From contig NZ_BONF01000002.1 in NCBI RefSeq assembly GCF_016862575.1, forward strand, positions 102,193 to 166,192: a DNA stretch of 64,000 bases, in the 5' to 3' direction. Positions 41,752 to 52,634 of the stretch are shown piece after piece. The DNA is from Catellatospora bangladeshensis. Lineage in GTDB: Bacteria > Actinomycetota > Actinomycetes > Mycobacteriales > Micromonosporaceae. Numbering within the stretch: position 1 is the first letter of the stretch; each line of letters opens with the position of its first letter. The position numbers were made by a program, and so were the translations under genes. The notes beneath the pieces are model-generated. The model had not been told where the DNA came from, ran no database searches, and saw only the letters and a program-made list of their open reading frames with translations.

Positions 41752-43397
41752 TCATCGCGTGCGGCGGCGCAGCAGGTGTACGGCGACGACGGCCCCGCTG
41801 ACGATCACCTGGACGAGCAGCGGCGGGTACGGGTCGGCAGGCGGGGCGGCGAGCGCCCAGAGCAGCGGCAGGCAGCCGAGAACGGCGACGTCGAGGCCGG
41901 TCAGGCACCAGATGAACCAGCCGGTGGGGATGTGCGAGCCGGTCATCGGCATGACCACCGGGGTCGAGGCGTGGTCGACGTGCCCGCGCCGTGCCAGGCG
42001 CGCCGCGGCCACCGCCAGCACGGGCGCCGCCGCCGGGCCGAACAGCGCCCACGGCCCACCGGGCAGCACCCCCGCCCGCGCCAGCAGCGCCAGCGCGACC
42101 GCGTACCAGGCCGCGGCCAGCACGGACGGGAGCGCCAGGCGGGACGCGTCGGCGGCGGGCTGCCGTACCCCGAACAGGCGGGCCAGCGCCGGGCTGTCCG
42201 CGTCGTGCCGGACGCCGCCGGTGCCCGCGCTCGCCGCGGCCAGCGCCAGTAGGAACGAGGCGGCCACGGCCACCGGCGCCTGCGCGGGCCACACCGTGAC
42301 CAGGACGGCGGGCAGCGCACTCGCGACGGCCAGGGCGAGCGGGCGCAGCGGGCGGCGGGCCAGCGTCCGCCAGTCGAGCCAGGCGAGCACGAGCGGCCCC
42401 GGCCAGGACGGCCAGCGCCGCGAGCGCAGTCGCCTGCCGCGCCAGTACGCCTGCTCGACCGCGCGGGTCAGAAAGGACGGCTCCAGCCCCACGGCGGTCT
42501 CGGTCGCCACCCCGACCCGCCCTGCGGCCTCCACCACCGGCCCGGCCGGGAAGCCCGCCAGCCGCCGCCAAACCAGCAGTGCCAGGACTGCCGCCACCGC
42601 CACGGCAAGTCCCGCGGCCAGCAGCAGCCCCGGCAGTGGCATCTCAGGCAGCGAGCCACCTCGCGGCACCGCATCAGTGACGACGGCGGCAGCTTCAGCG
42701 ACACGTGACGTCGCGGCACGGGGAGCGATCTCGGTGGCCGGTGCGGGGGGCGTCGGCGAGATCGAAGTGGACAGGGTGCCGGCAGCGGCGAGGGCGGTGG
42801 GTGTTGGCAGCAGAGGCGCGGCGGCGGTGAGCACGGCCACGGCGGTCACGGCGAGGGCGACCCGGCGCAGGCGGCGGGCGGCCGGGGCCGAGGGCTGGGC
42901 CAGGGTGGCGAGGCAGATCGCGGTCAGTCCGGCCGCCGCGCCGATCAGGACGGTCGCGGCCAGCCGGAGCGGGCCGTGCTCGGGCAGGCCCAGCAGGCGG
43001 ACCGCCACGGCGGCCGTGGGCGCACCGGCGACGACGCCGAGCGCGGCCGCGCGGCGGGCGGCGGGGGCGAGCACCGCACGCCGGTCCAGGGGCGACAGCA
43101 GCAGCCAGCGGGCGTCGGCGGGGGACAGCGCGATCGGACCGGCCAGCGAGGCGAGCGCGACGAGCCCGGCGAAGTACGCCACCAGCAGCGCGAGCCCGGC
43201 GCGGGCGGCTGCCGGATCGGCCGCCGCGACCGGCTCGGCCAGCCGGGTGAGCACCCCGTGGAACGGCCCGAGCAGCAGCAACACCAGCACGGCCGCGCCG
43301 AAGACGCGGAAGTAGCGGTCGTACCAGTCGGCGGGGGCGCGGCGGGCCCGGGTCGCGGCGCGGGCGGCCCGTACGGCTCCCGCTGCGGGGACGGCCA

Positions 43398-43398
<1 letters not shown>
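41752..43398 (-). CDS. ABC exporter membrane protein, DUF6297-like
   Basis: 548 aa with about ten hydrophobic segments and two copies of a half-length plan (basic N-terminus and DWYDRYFRVFG in the first half, LAWLDWRTLARRP in the second). The start ATG overlaps the ATPase stop as TGATG, so it is the membrane partner of that ATPase. Substrate unknown; the family name is tentative. Confidence 0.78.
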
Positions 43399-44132
<734 letters not shown>

Positions 44133-44187
44133 CCGCCCACCCTAACCAGCCCCGCCACCACCCTCGCCCGCCCGCCGACCCGGCCAT

Positions 44188-44262
44188 GATCGTCCGACTT
44201 GCCTGGCACATGGGCGAAAGGGCGCTCAACATACGCCCACCTGCCAGGCAAGTCGGACGATC
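44188..44262. repeat. Palindrome family D, copy 2
   Basis: 75 bp. Outer arms GATCGTCCGACTTGCCTGGC and GCCAGGCAAGTCGGACGATC are perfect inverse repeats, with further pairing inside. Same length as copy 1. Between the ABC ATPase start and the sucB end. Confidence 0.92.
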
Positions 44263-44279
44263 GAGGGAGGGCGGGACGC

Positions 44280-44317
44280 GAAGAGGGGCGGCCGGCGGTT
44301 GCCGGTCGCCCCTCTTC
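44280..44317. terminator. Hairpin terminator behind sucB
   Basis: 17-bp arms (GAAGAGGGGCGGCCGGC, one wobble pair) around loop GGTT, 12 bp past the sucB stop. No T run. Confidence 0.7.
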
Positions 44318-44329
44318 GGGTGGTGCGGG

Positions 44330-46087
44330 TCAGAGGCCGAGCTCGGCCTCGAAGTTGCCGCTCTCCAGGCGCTCCTTGACGGTGCCCAGGAAGCGGGCCG
44401 CGTCGGAGCCGTCCACCAGGCGGTGGTCGTAGGAGAGGGCCAGGTACACCATGTAGCGCGGCACGATCAGCTCGCCCAGGCTCGGGTCGTCCACGACCAC
44501 GGCCCGCTTGACGACGGCGCCGGTGCCGAGGATGGCGACCTGCGGCTGGTTGATGATCGGCGTGTCGAACAGGGCGCCCCGGCTGCCGGTGTTGGTCAGC
44601 GTGAAGGTGCCGCCCGACAGCTCGTCCGGCAGGATCTTGTTGGAGCGGGTGCGCTCGGCCACGTCGGCGATCCGGCGGGCCAGGCCCGCCAGGTTCAGGT
44701 CGCCCGCGTTGCGGATCACCGGGACGATGAGGCCCTTGTCGGTGTCCACGGCCATGCCCAGGTGCTCGGCGTCGTGGTAGGTGACCGTGCCGGCCTCCAG
44801 GTCCATCGACGCGTTCACGTTCGGGTGCACACGCAGCGCCTCGATCGCGGCCAGCGCGAAGAACGGCAGGAAGGACAGCTTCACGCCGTTCTTGGCGAGG
44901 AAGTCGGCCTTGGCCTGCGTACGCAGCTTGGCGATCTTGGTGACGTCCACCTCGACCACGGTGGTGAGCTGGGCCGAGATCTGCAGCGACTCCACCATGC
45001 GCTTGGCGATGGTGGTACGCAGCCGCGACAGCTTCTCGGTGCGTCCGCGCAGCGGGCTCGGGGCGGCCTTGGCGGCCGGAGCGGCCGGGGCGGCGGGGGC
45101 GGCGGCCGGAGCCTTCGCCTTGGCCGCGGCGTCCAGCACGTCCTGCTTGCGGATCCGCCCGCCGACACCGGTGCCGGTGACCTTGCCCAGCTCCACACCG
45201 TGCTCGGCGGCGAGCTTGCGCACCAGCGGGGTGACGTAGCCGTCGGCGCCGGTGACGTCAGCCGCGGGAGCCGCAGCCGACGGAGCGGCGGCCGGAGCCG
45301 GCTGAGCCGGGGCGGCTGCAGCCGGAGCCGGAGCGGCCGGAGCAGCAGCGGCCTGCGCCGGAGCGGGGGCCGGGGCGGCCGCAGCGGGCGCCGCCGGAGC
45401 CGCAGCGGCGGGAGCCGGAGCGGGCGCGGCCGGTGCCGGAGCGGCAGCCGGAGCCGCGGCGGCCGGAGCCGCACCGGCGGCACCGATCAGCGCGAGCTGC
45501 GCACCGACGGCGGCGGTCTCGTCCTCGGGCACCGTGATCTCCAGCAGGGTGCCGGCGACCGGGGACGGGATCTCCGTGTCGACCTTGTCCGTGGAGACCT
45601 CCAGCAGCGGCTCGTCGACCTCGATCGAGTCGCCGACCGCCTTCAGCCAGCGGGTGACCGTGCCCTCGGTGACGCTCTCGCCCAGCGCGGGCATCTTCAC
45701 CGGGGTCGCGTCGCCCGCCGGAGCGGCCGGAGCCGCGGCGGGCTCGGCGGCCTGAGCCGGCTCCGGTGCCGCCTCCTGCGCCGGAGCGGCCTCGGCCGGA
45801 GCCTCGGCGGCGGGTGCCGCCTCGGCCGGCGCGGCGGCCGGGCTCTCGCCCTCGCCGGCGATGACGGCCAGCTCGGCGCCCACCTCAGCGGTCTCGTCCT
45901 CGCCGACGATGATCTTGCTGAGAATGCCGGCGGCCGGCGACGGGATCTCGGTGTCCACCTTGTCGGTGGAGACCTCGAGCAGCGGCTCGTCGACCTCGAC
46001 CCGGTCGCCCTCCTGCTTGAGCCACCGGGTGACGGTGCCCTCGGTGACGCTCTCGCCGAGCCGCGGCATGGTTACCGATACCGGCAT
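44330..46087 (-). CDS. sucB: 2-oxoglutarate dehydrogenase E2 (dihydrolipoamide succinyltransferase)
   Basis: 585 aa. Two lipoyl domains with target lysines Lys43 and Lys167 (both in [13 protein letters not shown]), long Ala/Pro linkers, a peripheral-subunit-binding domain ([20 protein letters not shown]) and the catalytic acyltransferase core with SYDHRLVDG (His-x3-Asp-Gly). Forms the core of the 2-oxoglutarate and possibly pyruvate dehydrogenase complex. It is lipoylated by LipB/LipA and reoxidised by Lpd, both encoded in this window. The Ala/Pro linker DNA is highly repetitive. Confidence 0.96.
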   Translation of the reverse strand: MPVSVTMPRLGESVTEGTVTRWLKQEGDRVEVDEPLLEVSTDKVDTEIPSPAAGILSKIIVGEDETAEVGAELAVIAGEGESPAAAPAEAAPAAEAPAEAAPAQEAAPEPAQAAEPAAAPAAPAGDATPVKMPALGESVTEGTVTRWLKAVGDSIEVDEPLLEVSTDKVDTEIPSPVAGTLLEITVPEDETAAVGAQLALIGAAGAAPAAAAPAAAPAPAAPAPAPAAAAPAAPAAAAPAPAPAQAAAAPAAPAPAAAAPAQPAPAAAPSAAAPAADVTGADGYVTPLVRKLAAEHGVELGKVTGTGVGGRIRKQDVLDAAAKAKAPAAAPAAPAAPAAKAAPSPLRGRTEKLSRLRTTIAKRMVESLQISAQLTTVVEVDVTKIAKLRTQAKADFLAKNGVKLSFLPFFALAAIEALRVHPNVNASMDLEAGTVTYHDAEHLGMAVDTDKGLIVPVIRNAGDLNLAGLARRIADVAERTRSNKILPDELSGGTFTLTNTGSRGALFDTPIINQPQVAILGTGAVVKRAVVVDDPSLGELIVPRYMVYLALSYDHRLVDGSDAARFLGTVKERLESGNFEAELGL

Positions 46088-46150
46088 TGCTTCAGACTCC
46101 TCGGTGTAAGTGCTGATCCGCTGTGATTAGGACGAGGTGAGCTTATTAGC

Positions 46151-47527
46151 TCAGTTGTGGGCGTGCAGCGGCTTGCCCGCCAGCGCCAGGTGCGCCTCGC
46201 CGAGCGCCTCGTTCTGGGTCGGGTGCGCGTGGATGAGCTGCGCGACCTCGGCCGGGAAGGCCTCCCAGTTGACGATGAGCGACGCCTCGCCGACCTGCTC
46301 GCCCATCCGGGCGCCGATCATGTGGATGCCGACGACCGGGCCGTCCTTCTGGCGCACCAGCTTGATGAAGCCCTGGGTGCCCAGGATCTTGCTCTTGCCG
46401 TTGCCGCCCAGGTTGTAGTTGTACGTCTCGACGTTCTCCGCGCCGAACTTCTCCTTGGCCTGCGCCTCGGTGATGCCGACCGACGCGATCTCCGGGTCGG
46501 TGTAGGTGACGCGCGGGATGCCGGACTCGACGATCGGGGCCGGGTTCTGCCCGGCGATCGTCTCGGCGACGAAGATGCCCTGGAGGAAGCCGCGGTGCGC
46601 CAGCTGGAGGCCGGGCACGATGTCGCCGACGGCGTACACGTTGGGCAGGTTGGTGCGCAGGCGCTCGTCGGTGATGACGAAACCGCGCTCCATGGTGACG
46701 CCCTGCTGCTCGAAGCCGCAGTTGGCGGTGGCCGGGCCGCGGCCCACGGCGACCAGCAGCAGCTCGGCCTCCAGGGTCTCGCCGCCGGCGATGGTCACCT
46801 TGACGCCCGCCTCGGTCTTCTCGACCTTCTCGAACGGCTTGCCGACCTTGAAGCCGATGCCGCGCTTGCGGAAGGTGCGCTCCAGCTGCTTGGAGATGTC
46901 CGGGTCCTCGGCGGCGACCAGGCGGGGCAGGGCCTCGACGATGGTCACGTCGGCGCCGAGCGACTTCCACGCGCTGGCGAACTCGACGCCGATGACGCCG
47001 CCGCCCAGCACGATCGCGGAGGAGGGGACGCGGTCCAGCACGAGCGCGTGCTCGCTGGCGATGACCCGCTCGCCGTCCACGTCCAGACCGGGCAGGGACT
47101 TGGAGTACGACCCGGTGGCCAGCACGACGTTGCGGCCGGTGTAGCGCTGGCCGTTCGCCTCGACGGCGTTCGGGGCGACCAGGGTGCCGGTGCCCTCGAC
47201 GTAGGTGACCTTGGCGGCCTTGATCAGGCCCTGCAGACCCTTGTACAGGCCGGCCACGACGCCGTCCTTGTACGAGTTGATGCCGGCCATGTCGATCTCG
47301 ATCAGCTCGGCCTTGATGCCGATGTGCGCCGCCTCGCGGGTCTGGTCGGCGACCTCGCCGGCGTGCAGCAGCGCCTTGGTGGGAATGCAGCCCCGGTGCA
47401 GACAGGTGCCGCCCAGCTTGTCCTTCTCGATCAGCGCGACGGACAGACCCAGCTGTGCCGCGCGCAGCGCGGTGGCGTACCCGCCGCTACCGCCGCCGAG
47501 GATGACTACGTCAAAGGTGTCGCTCAC
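46151..47527 (-). CDS. lpdA: Dihydrolipoamide dehydrogenase (E3)
   Basis: A 458-aa flavoprotein disulphide reductase. FAD site GGGSGGY (10-17), redox-active Cys42/Cys47 in GGTCLHRGCIPTK, NAD site GGGVIGVEFAS, and catalytic His in HAHPTQNEALGEAH near the C-terminus. It serves all lipoyl complexes and, by analogy with mycobacteria, the AhpD/AhpC chain. Stands 63 bp upstream of sucB and is probably cotranscribed with it. Confidence 0.97.
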   Translation of the reverse strand: MSDTFDVVILGGGSGGYATALRAAQLGLSVALIEKDKLGGTCLHRGCIPTKALLHAGEVADQTREAAHIGIKAELIEIDMAGINSYKDGVVAGLYKGLQGLIKAAKVTYVEGTGTLVAPNAVEANGQRYTGRNVVLATGSYSKSLPGLDVDGERVIASEHALVLDRVPSSAIVLGGGVIGVEFASAWKSLGADVTIVEALPRLVAAEDPDISKQLERTFRKRGIGFKVGKPFEKVEKTEAGVKVTIAGGETLEAELLLVAVGRGPATANCGFEQQGVTMERGFVITDERLRTNLPNVYAVGDIVPGLQLAHRGFLQGIFVAETIAGQNPAPIVESGIPRVTYTDPEIASVGITEAQAKEKFGAENVETYNYNLGGNGKSKILGTQGFIKLVRQKDGPVVGIHMIGARMGEQVGEASLIVNWEAFPAEVAQLIHAHPTQNEALGEAHLALAGKPLHAHN

Positions 47528-47698
47528 GATCGCTCCAAGGTCGCGTCATTGCCACTGAGCCGGTGTGTGCTCAGCCCACACCCGGTCATCTTGTCACTGT
47601 CGGAGCGGGGGCGCGCACTGGAGGTGCTCAAGGACACGTCTGGCTACTCTTGCCCAGTACCATGCGCACCGAAGCGACGCCGTGTGAGAGGAGCAGGT

Positions 47699-48016
47699 GT
47701 GGGCTGGTTCCGCCGCCGGGGCGGGTCCTCGGCAGATGGCCCGGCCAATCCGGCCGACATCTCCCATCTTGAGCAGTTCGCGCAGTCCCGCCGGGGCGTC
47801 GAGGCGTTCATCGAGCCCCGGACGACGGTCACCGGAACCACCGTCATCCTGATCGCCCATGACGGCGAGTGGACCCGCCGGCGCATGCCCAGCCCCACGG
47901 TCGTCCGCCAGTTCGCCCGGCGGCTGTCGATGCCGGTCTACGACGTCCAGCTCACCGGGTATCCGCAGCGCATGCGCGACTACAACGCGCGCCAGAAACT
48001 GCGTCCCGCGGAGTGA
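47699..48016 (+). CDS. Conserved small protein divergent from lpdA
   Basis: 105 aa, soluble, basic and Arg-rich: MGWFRRRG start, then GVEAFIEPRTTVTGTTVILI and a C-terminal LTGYPQRMRDYNARQK. AGGAG precedes the GTG. A gene of this kind commonly stands next to lpd in actinobacteria, but its function is not known to me. Confidence 0.75.
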   Translation: MGWFRRRGGSSADGPANPADISHLEQFAQSRRGVEAFIEPRTTVTGTTVILIAHDGEWTRRRMPSPTVVRQFARRLSMPVYDVQLTGYPQRMRDYNARQKLRPAE

Positions 48017-48036
48017 CGGTCTCGCTGTAAATGGGG

Positions 48037-48101
48037 AAGATCGCTGTTTCGTGTCGAGAAGTGCGGCAGAACCTCACTTCGTGACACGAAACAGCGATCT
48101 T
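48037..48101. repeat. Palindrome family C, copy 3 (perfect arms)
   Basis: AAGATCGCTGTTTCGTGTC and GACACGAAACAGCGATCTT are perfect 19-bp inverse repeats around a 27-bp centre. In the gap between converging genes, 20 bp from each; the right half ends 19 bp before the pepA stop. Confidence 0.93.
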
Positions 48102-48119
48102 GGAACCGAACCTCGAGAC

Positions 48120-49688
48120 TCAGCCGTTCGCGGCCAGGTCGTCCAGGAGGGCGACCAGGGTGCGGACCGGGACGCCGGTGCCGCCCTTGCTCCAGTGGCC
48201 GGTGGCCTCGCCGGAGTGGAACGACGGGCCCGCGATGTCGATGTGCGCCCACTGGACGCCCTCGGCGACGAACTCGCGCAGGAACACGCCGCCCTGCAGC
48301 ATGTGCCCGGCGCGCTCCATACCCGCGCTCACCTGCAGGATGTCGGCGACGTCGGACTCCATCGACTTGCGGATCTCGTCCGGCAGCGGCATCGGCCAGG
48401 TCGGCTCGCCGACCAGCTCGCCCGCGGCCTTGGTGCGCTGGGCCAGGGCGTCGGAGCCCATCACGCCCGCGATGCGCTTGCCGAGCGCGATGACCTGGCC
48501 GCCGGTCAGCGTCGAGGTCTCGATCAGGTAGTCCGGCTGCGCCTCGCAGGCCAGCGAGATCGCGTCGGCCAGGATCATCCGGCCCTCGGCGTCGGTGTTG
48601 AGCACCTCGACCCGCTTGCCGCTGCGCATGGTGACCACGTCGCCGGGCCGGTACGCGTCACCGGACAGCATGTTCTCCGCGATCGGGATGTACGCGGTGA
48701 CCGCGACCGACGGCTTCAGCTCGGCGATGGCGACCATGACGCTGGCCACCGCGGCGGCGCCGGCCATGTCCGACTTCATCTCCCACATGCCCTGGGCGGG
48801 CTTGATGGAGACGCCGCCGGTGTCGAAGGTGATGCCCTTGCCGATCAGCGCCACGGTGGTGGTCGCCTGGGCCGGCGTGTAGGTGAGCTTGACCAGGCGC
48901 GGCTTGGCGGCCGAGCCCATGCCGACGGCGAGGATGCCGCCGAAGCCGCCCTCGGTCAGCGCCTTCTCGTCGAGCACCTCGACGTCCAGGCCGGCCTTGC
49001 CGGCGACCGCGGCGATCTCGTCCGCGAACGACGGCGGGCGCAGCAGGTTGGCGGGGGCGTTCACCCAGTCACGGGTCCGGGCGACCGCCGCGGTCACCAC
49101 GGAGGCCCGCTTGACCTCGGCGTTCGCGGACGCCTCCTTGGCGTCGGGCACCAGCACCGACACGGCCGAGACGGGGTTCTTGCGGCCGACCGCCGGCTTG
49201 CCCTTGTAGCCGGCGAACCGGTACGCACCCAGCGCGGCGCCCTCCGCGACGGCGCGCAGGGTGAGGGCGCCGTTGTCGTCGGCGTCGTCGGACAGCGGCA
49301 GGGCGAGCGCGACCTGCTGCGCGCCGGCCAGCGCGCGCACCGCTGCGGCGGTGGCGCGGCGCAGCGTGTCGGGCGCGGGCGCGGCGCCCGACGGCTCGCC
49401 GCCCAGGCCGACGGCGACCAGCACCGGGGCGGTGATCGTGCCGAGCGTGGCGAGCTTGGTGACCTCACCCGCGCCGCCGGTCGCGCCGAGCAGCGCCAGG
49501 GTGGCGGTCAGCTTGCCGTCGAACGCGGCGGCGATGCTCTCGGCCCCGGACGCCAGCAGCAGCTCGCCGGCCGCGCCCTCGGCGCCTTCCTGACTGTGTA
49601 CGCCGATGACCACTGCGTCCACGGTGAGGTCGGCGGGGTCGGTGTCGGCGAGGCTCAGTGATGGCAGAGCCGTGGTGGGCGTGGTCAC
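48120..49688 (-). CDS. pepA: Leucyl aminopeptidase (M17)
   Basis: A 522-aa cytosolic two-metal aminopeptidase. The metal and catalytic blocks GKGITFDTGGVSIK, MKSDMAGAAAV and NTDAEGRMILADA are intact. The GTG start follows AGGAG by 6 nt; the longer frame upstream lacks support. Divergent from gcvT with a 72-bp shared promoter region. Confidence 0.95.
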   Translation of the reverse strand: MTTPTTALPSLSLADTDPADLTVDAVVIGVHSQEGAEGAAGELLLASGAESIAAAFDGKLTATLALLGATGGAGEVTKLATLGTITAPVLVAVGLGGEPSGAAPAPDTLRRATAAAVRALAGAQQVALALPLSDDADDNGALTLRAVAEGAALGAYRFAGYKGKPAVGRKNPVSAVSVLVPDAKEASANAEVKRASVVTAAVARTRDWVNAPANLLRPPSFADEIAAVAGKAGLDVEVLDEKALTEGGFGGILAVGMGSAAKPRLVKLTYTPAQATTTVALIGKGITFDTGGVSIKPAQGMWEMKSDMAGAAAVASVMVAIAELKPSVAVTAYIPIAENMLSGDAYRPGDVVTMRSGKRVEVLNTDAEGRMILADAISLACEAQPDYLIETSTLTGGQVIALGKRIAGVMGSDALAQRTKAAGELVGEPTWPMPLPDEIRKSMESDVADILQVSAGMERAGHMLQGGVFLREFVAEGVQWAHIDIAGPSFHSGEATGHWSKGGTGVPVRTLVALLDDLAANG

Positions 49689-49760
49689 AAAGTACTCCTG
49701 GTGGAAGTGGGTTGCTGCGCCGATGCTAACGAACACCAAACGCCAGGGTAAGTTGCGCTC

Positions 49761-50882
49761 ATGACCGACGTGGGTTCAAAAGACTCAGCCGACCTGCTCA
49801 GATCCCCTCTGCACGAGCGTCATGCCGCGCTGGGCGCCAAGTTCGCCGCATTCGGCGGCTGGGACATGCCGTTGGAGTATGCCGGAGGCGGGGTGCTCAA
49901 GGAGCACGCCACGGTCCGCGAGGGGGTGGGCGTCTTCGACGTGAGCCACCTCGGCAAGGCCCGCATCACCGGGCCGGGCGCCGCCGAGTTCGTCAACGCC
50001 TGCCTCAGCAACGACCTGGGCCGGATCAAGCCGGGCAAGGCGCAGTACACGCTGTGCTGCGACGACGCGACGGGCGGGGTGGTGGACGACATCATCGCCT
50101 ACCTGTACGGCGAGGACCACGTCTTCCTGATCCCGAACGCCGCCAACACCACCGAGGTCGTCCGCCGGCTGACCGCCGCGGCGCCGGAGGGCCTGACCGT
50201 CACCAACGAGCACCCGGACTTCGCCGTGCTGGCGGTGCAGGGGCCGCGCTCGGCCGAGCTGCTGGCCGAGCTGGGGCTGCCCACCGAGCACGAGTACATG
50301 AGCTTCGCCACAGCGGAGCTGGACGGGGTCACCCTGACCGTGTGCCGCACCGGTTACACCGGCGAGCACGGCTACGAGCTGGTCGTCCCGTCGGCCGACG
50401 CGACGCGGGTGTGGGACGCCCTGTTCGGCGCGAGCGTCGAGGCGCGCGCCTGCGGCCTGGCCGCCCGGGACACGCTGCGCACCGAGATGGGCTACCCGCT
50501 GCACGGGCAGGACCTCTCCCTGGACATCACCCCGGTGCAGGCCCGCGCCGGCTGGGCCGTGGGCTGGAGCAAGCCCGAGTTCTGGGGCCGCGAGGTGCTC
50601 GCGGCGGAGAAGGCGGCGGGCCCCCGCCGCACCCTGTGGGGCCTGGTCGCCAACGACCGCGGCATCCCGCGCCCGCACATGGCGGTCCTCTCCGGCGACA
50701 CCACGGTCGGCGAGATCACCAGCGGCACCTTCTCCCCGACCCGCAAGGTCGGCATCGCCCTCGCCCTGCTCGACACCTCCGCCGCCCTCACCGAGGGCGA
50801 CACCGTCGAGGTCGACGTCCGCGGCCGCCGCAGCTCCATGACCGTGACGAAGCCCCCCTTCGTCCAGCCCTCCGTGAAGTGA
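49761..50882 (+). CDS. gcvT: Glycine cleavage system T protein (aminomethyltransferase)
   Basis: 373 aa. Transfers the methylene of the H-protein-bound aminomethyl group to tetrahydrofolate. Family blocks: [19 protein letters not shown], the catalytic-Asp region [20 protein letters not shown] and [11 protein letters not shown]. gcvH and gcvP are not in the window. No glycine riboswitch fits in the short upstream gap. Confidence 0.96.
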   Translation: MTDVGSKDSADLLRSPLHERHAALGAKFAAFGGWDMPLEYAGGGVLKEHATVREGVGVFDVSHLGKARITGPGAAEFVNACLSNDLGRIKPGKAQYTLCCDDATGGVVDDIIAYLYGEDHVFLIPNAANTTEVVRRLTAAAPEGLTVTNEHPDFAVLAVQGPRSAELLAELGLPTEHEYMSFATAELDGVTLTVCRTGYTGEHGYELVVPSADATRVWDALFGASVEARACGLAARDTLRTEMGYPLHGQDLSLDITPVQARAGWAVGWSKPEFWGREVLAAEKAAGPRRTLWGLVANDRGIPRPHMAVLSGDTTVGEITSGTFSPTRKVGIALALLDTSAALTEGDTVEVDVRGRRSSMTVTKPPFVQPSVK

Positions 50883-50889
50883 CCTGAGG

Positions 50890-50942
50890 AAAGGAAGGGC
50901 ACCTTCTTAACGCTTTGCGTAGAGGAAGGTGCCCTTCTTAAC
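50890..50942 (+). repeat. Palindrome family A, copy 8
   Basis: Arms AAAGGAAGGGCACCTTC and GAAGGTGCCCTTCTTAAC with ACGC/GCGT around TTT. Forward orientation, 7 bp past the gcvT stop. Confidence 0.92.
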
Positions 50943-50969
50943 GCCCGGGTCTGCCGGGCGGGACGGATG

Positions 50970-51031
50970 ACCGCCACCTCATGTCAAAAGGTGCAGTCCA
51001 GCACAAGGTTCTGACACGAAACACTGATCTT
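50970..51031. repeat. Palindrome family C, copy 4 (left arm decayed)
   Basis: The right half, GGTTCTGACACGAAACACTG, is nearly identical to copy 5 at 62.4 kb, and so is AAAGGTG…GTCCAGC; the left arm retains only ATGTC. It lies between a family A and a family B copy. Confidence 0.7.
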
Positions 51032-51043
51032 GCCCGCGGCCGC

Positions 51044-51123
51044 CAAGATCGCGTCGATCTTGCGCGAAGTGTTGCTCTTTTGCCCGGATAGTGCGTGTCG
51101 CACCCACAGTTCGCGCAAGATCG
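51044..51123. repeat. Palindrome family B, copy 4
   Basis: CGATCTTGCGCGAAGTGTTG … ACAGTTCGCGCAAGATCG preceded by the short AAGATC/GATCTT extension seen in copy 1. Third repeat in a row in a 312-bp gap that otherwise shows only the start region of the next gene. Confidence 0.85.
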
Positions 51124-51194
51124 CCGCGGGAGGGGGCGCGCGAGGGGCGCGCCGGGAGACGCGGGGTAGAGGGGTGGGGCGGTAGCGTGCGGGC

Positions 51195-51545
51195 GTGGCG
51201 GTGAGTTATGAGCAGGTGCGGGAATGGGTGTTGGGGCTGCCGGGGACCGGGGAGGTCATGGTGGCGGAGTGGGGGCATCCGACGTTGCGGGTGGGGGGCA
51301 AGATGTTCGCCTCGGGGCAGCCGGGGAGCACCACGATGACTGTGAAGGCGAGCAAGGAGGAGCAGGCGTCGCTGCTGGCCGAGGCGCCGGACGTGTATGC
51401 CGTGGCGGCGTATGTCGGGCGGTTCGGGTGGGTGCAGGTGGATCTGGAGCGGGTCGACGCCGGGGAGCTGCGGGAGCTGGTGATCGAGGCGTGGCGGCGG
51501 ACCGCGCCGAAGAAGCTGGTCAAGCAGTATGACGCGGCGGGTTAG
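51195..51545 (+). CDS. MmcQ/YjbR-family protein
   Basis: 116 aa with the YjbR fold: start YEQVREWVLGLPGTGEV, then WGHPTLRVGGKMFAS and GWVQVDLERV. The family is thought to bind DNA or small ligands; no firm role. GTG start. Its stop codon overlaps the stop of the convergent gene (TTAG on plus). Confidence 0.85.
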   Translation: MAVSYEQVREWVLGLPGTGEVMVAEWGHPTLRVGGKMFASGQPGSTTMTVKASKEEQASLLAEAPDVYAVAAYVGRFGWVQVDLERVDAGELRELVIEAWRRTAPKKLVKQYDAAG

Positions 51546-52618
51546 CCGCCGAGCGGCTTGCCCTCGGTGCAGCGGCTGAGCCACATCGCGGCCTCGTCGC
51601 GGGAGAGCACCTCGTCGAGGGTGATGGACGCGGCCATCATGGGGAAGCGGCGCGAGTTGTCCCAGGTCCGCTCGTAGGGCGGGGCCTCCAGCTGGATGAT
51701 GCGCAGGCCCTCGGGGGCGGGGATGTCGGCGGGCACGCCCTCGTTCCAGATCCAGCCGCCGTACGCGTCGACCAGGTTGAACCAGCCCTTGACCTGCCCG
51801 CCGAACGCCTCGTACGGCGCGTCCAGCGCGACGGCCGTCCACGCCGGATCGACGCGCAGCCCCTCCAGCATGCCGGCGGAGGCGGGGCCGGACAGCGCCG
51901 CGGCGAGCAGCACGTGCAGCTGGAAGTTGTCGCCCACGCCGCTGATGCTGACCCGCCAGCCCCGGCCGGTGCCCCGGTGCAGCACCAGCAGCTGCTCGGC
52001 GTCCAGCACCGACAGCAGCATCGACACCCAGCCGGTGTCCTCGCGGACCTGCTCCAGCGCGGTGAACGCGGCCCGTACGCCGGGGGTGCACCGGCAGGCC
52101 AGCCGCGCGGTGGGGGACTGCTGCAGCACCGTGGTGGCGCACCGCATCCAGGAGGCCAGCCCGAACCAGCTCTCGGTCAGCCGCACCGCGTGGTCCGGCG
52201 CGATCACCTCGTCCAGCCGCTCCAGCGCCGTCTCGAACTCGGCCTGCTCCGGCTCCGGCACGCCCTCGTCGGGGAACTCCCGGGTCCACACCTGCGCGAA
52301 CTCGGCGGCCTGCCCGGCCACCTCGGCCAGCCGCATGCACAGCACCATGGCCAGCGGGTCCGGGTCCGCGCCGCGCTCGACCAGCGCGCCGCACAGCACC
52401 GCGAACTCGCCGCCGAAGCCGGGGCCAAGCTCGGCGAGCATGCCCGCGCAGGCGCTCAGCGCGGCGGTCAGCTCACCGGGCGAGGCGGTCTGCGCCGCCT
52501 CCCACAGCTGCGCCGTGGCCGACTCGAACGCCTCCAGGTCGCGTTCGCGGCGGGCGCGCATCAGCGTGTCGCAGGCGCGGGCGAGCGGCGTGGCGGACTC
52601 GAAGATCATTCGCGTCAT
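51542..52618 (-). CDS. Hypothetical protein, unknown function
   Basis: 358 aa, soluble, acidic. The N-terminal 160 residues are helical and Ala/Leu/Glu-rich; the C-terminal half holds YGGWIWNEGVPADI and a closing TLDEVLSRDEAAMWLSRCTE. No family recognised. Codon usage is normal for the window, so it is a real gene. It lies 16 bp downstream of the cobS start on the same strand side, without clear functional link. Confidence 0.75.
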   Translation of the reverse strand: MTRMIFESATPLARACDTLMRARRERDLEAFESATAQLWEAAQTASPGELTAALSACAGMLAELGPGFGGEFAVLCGALVERGADPDPLAMVLCMRLAEVAGQAAEFAQVWTREFPDEGVPEPEQAEFETALERLDEVIAPDHAVRLTESWFGLASWMRCATTVLQQSPTARLACRCTPGVRAAFTALEQVREDTGWVSMLLSVLDAEQLLVLHRGTGRGWRVSISGVGDNFQLHVLLAAALSGPASAGMLEGLRVDPAWTAVALDAPYEAFGGQVKGWFNLVDAYGGWIWNEGVPADIPAPEGLRIIQLEAPPYERTWDNSRRFPMMAASITLDEVLSRDEAAMWLSRCTEGKPLGG

Positions 52619-52634
52619 GCTAGTGGCAAGCGGC

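Noticed and set aside
44881..45483. Leu/Pro/Arg-rich frame inside sucB
   Set aside because: Off-frame shadow of the Ala/Pro linkers of SucB.
49689..49760. Glycine riboswitch upstream of gcvT
   Set aside because: Only 72 bp separate pepA and gcvT, too short for even one glycine aptamer.
51542..51545. Overlapping stop codons of convergent genes as an antisense control device
   Set aside because: A 4-bp stop overlap is common in compact genomes and shows no extra structure.
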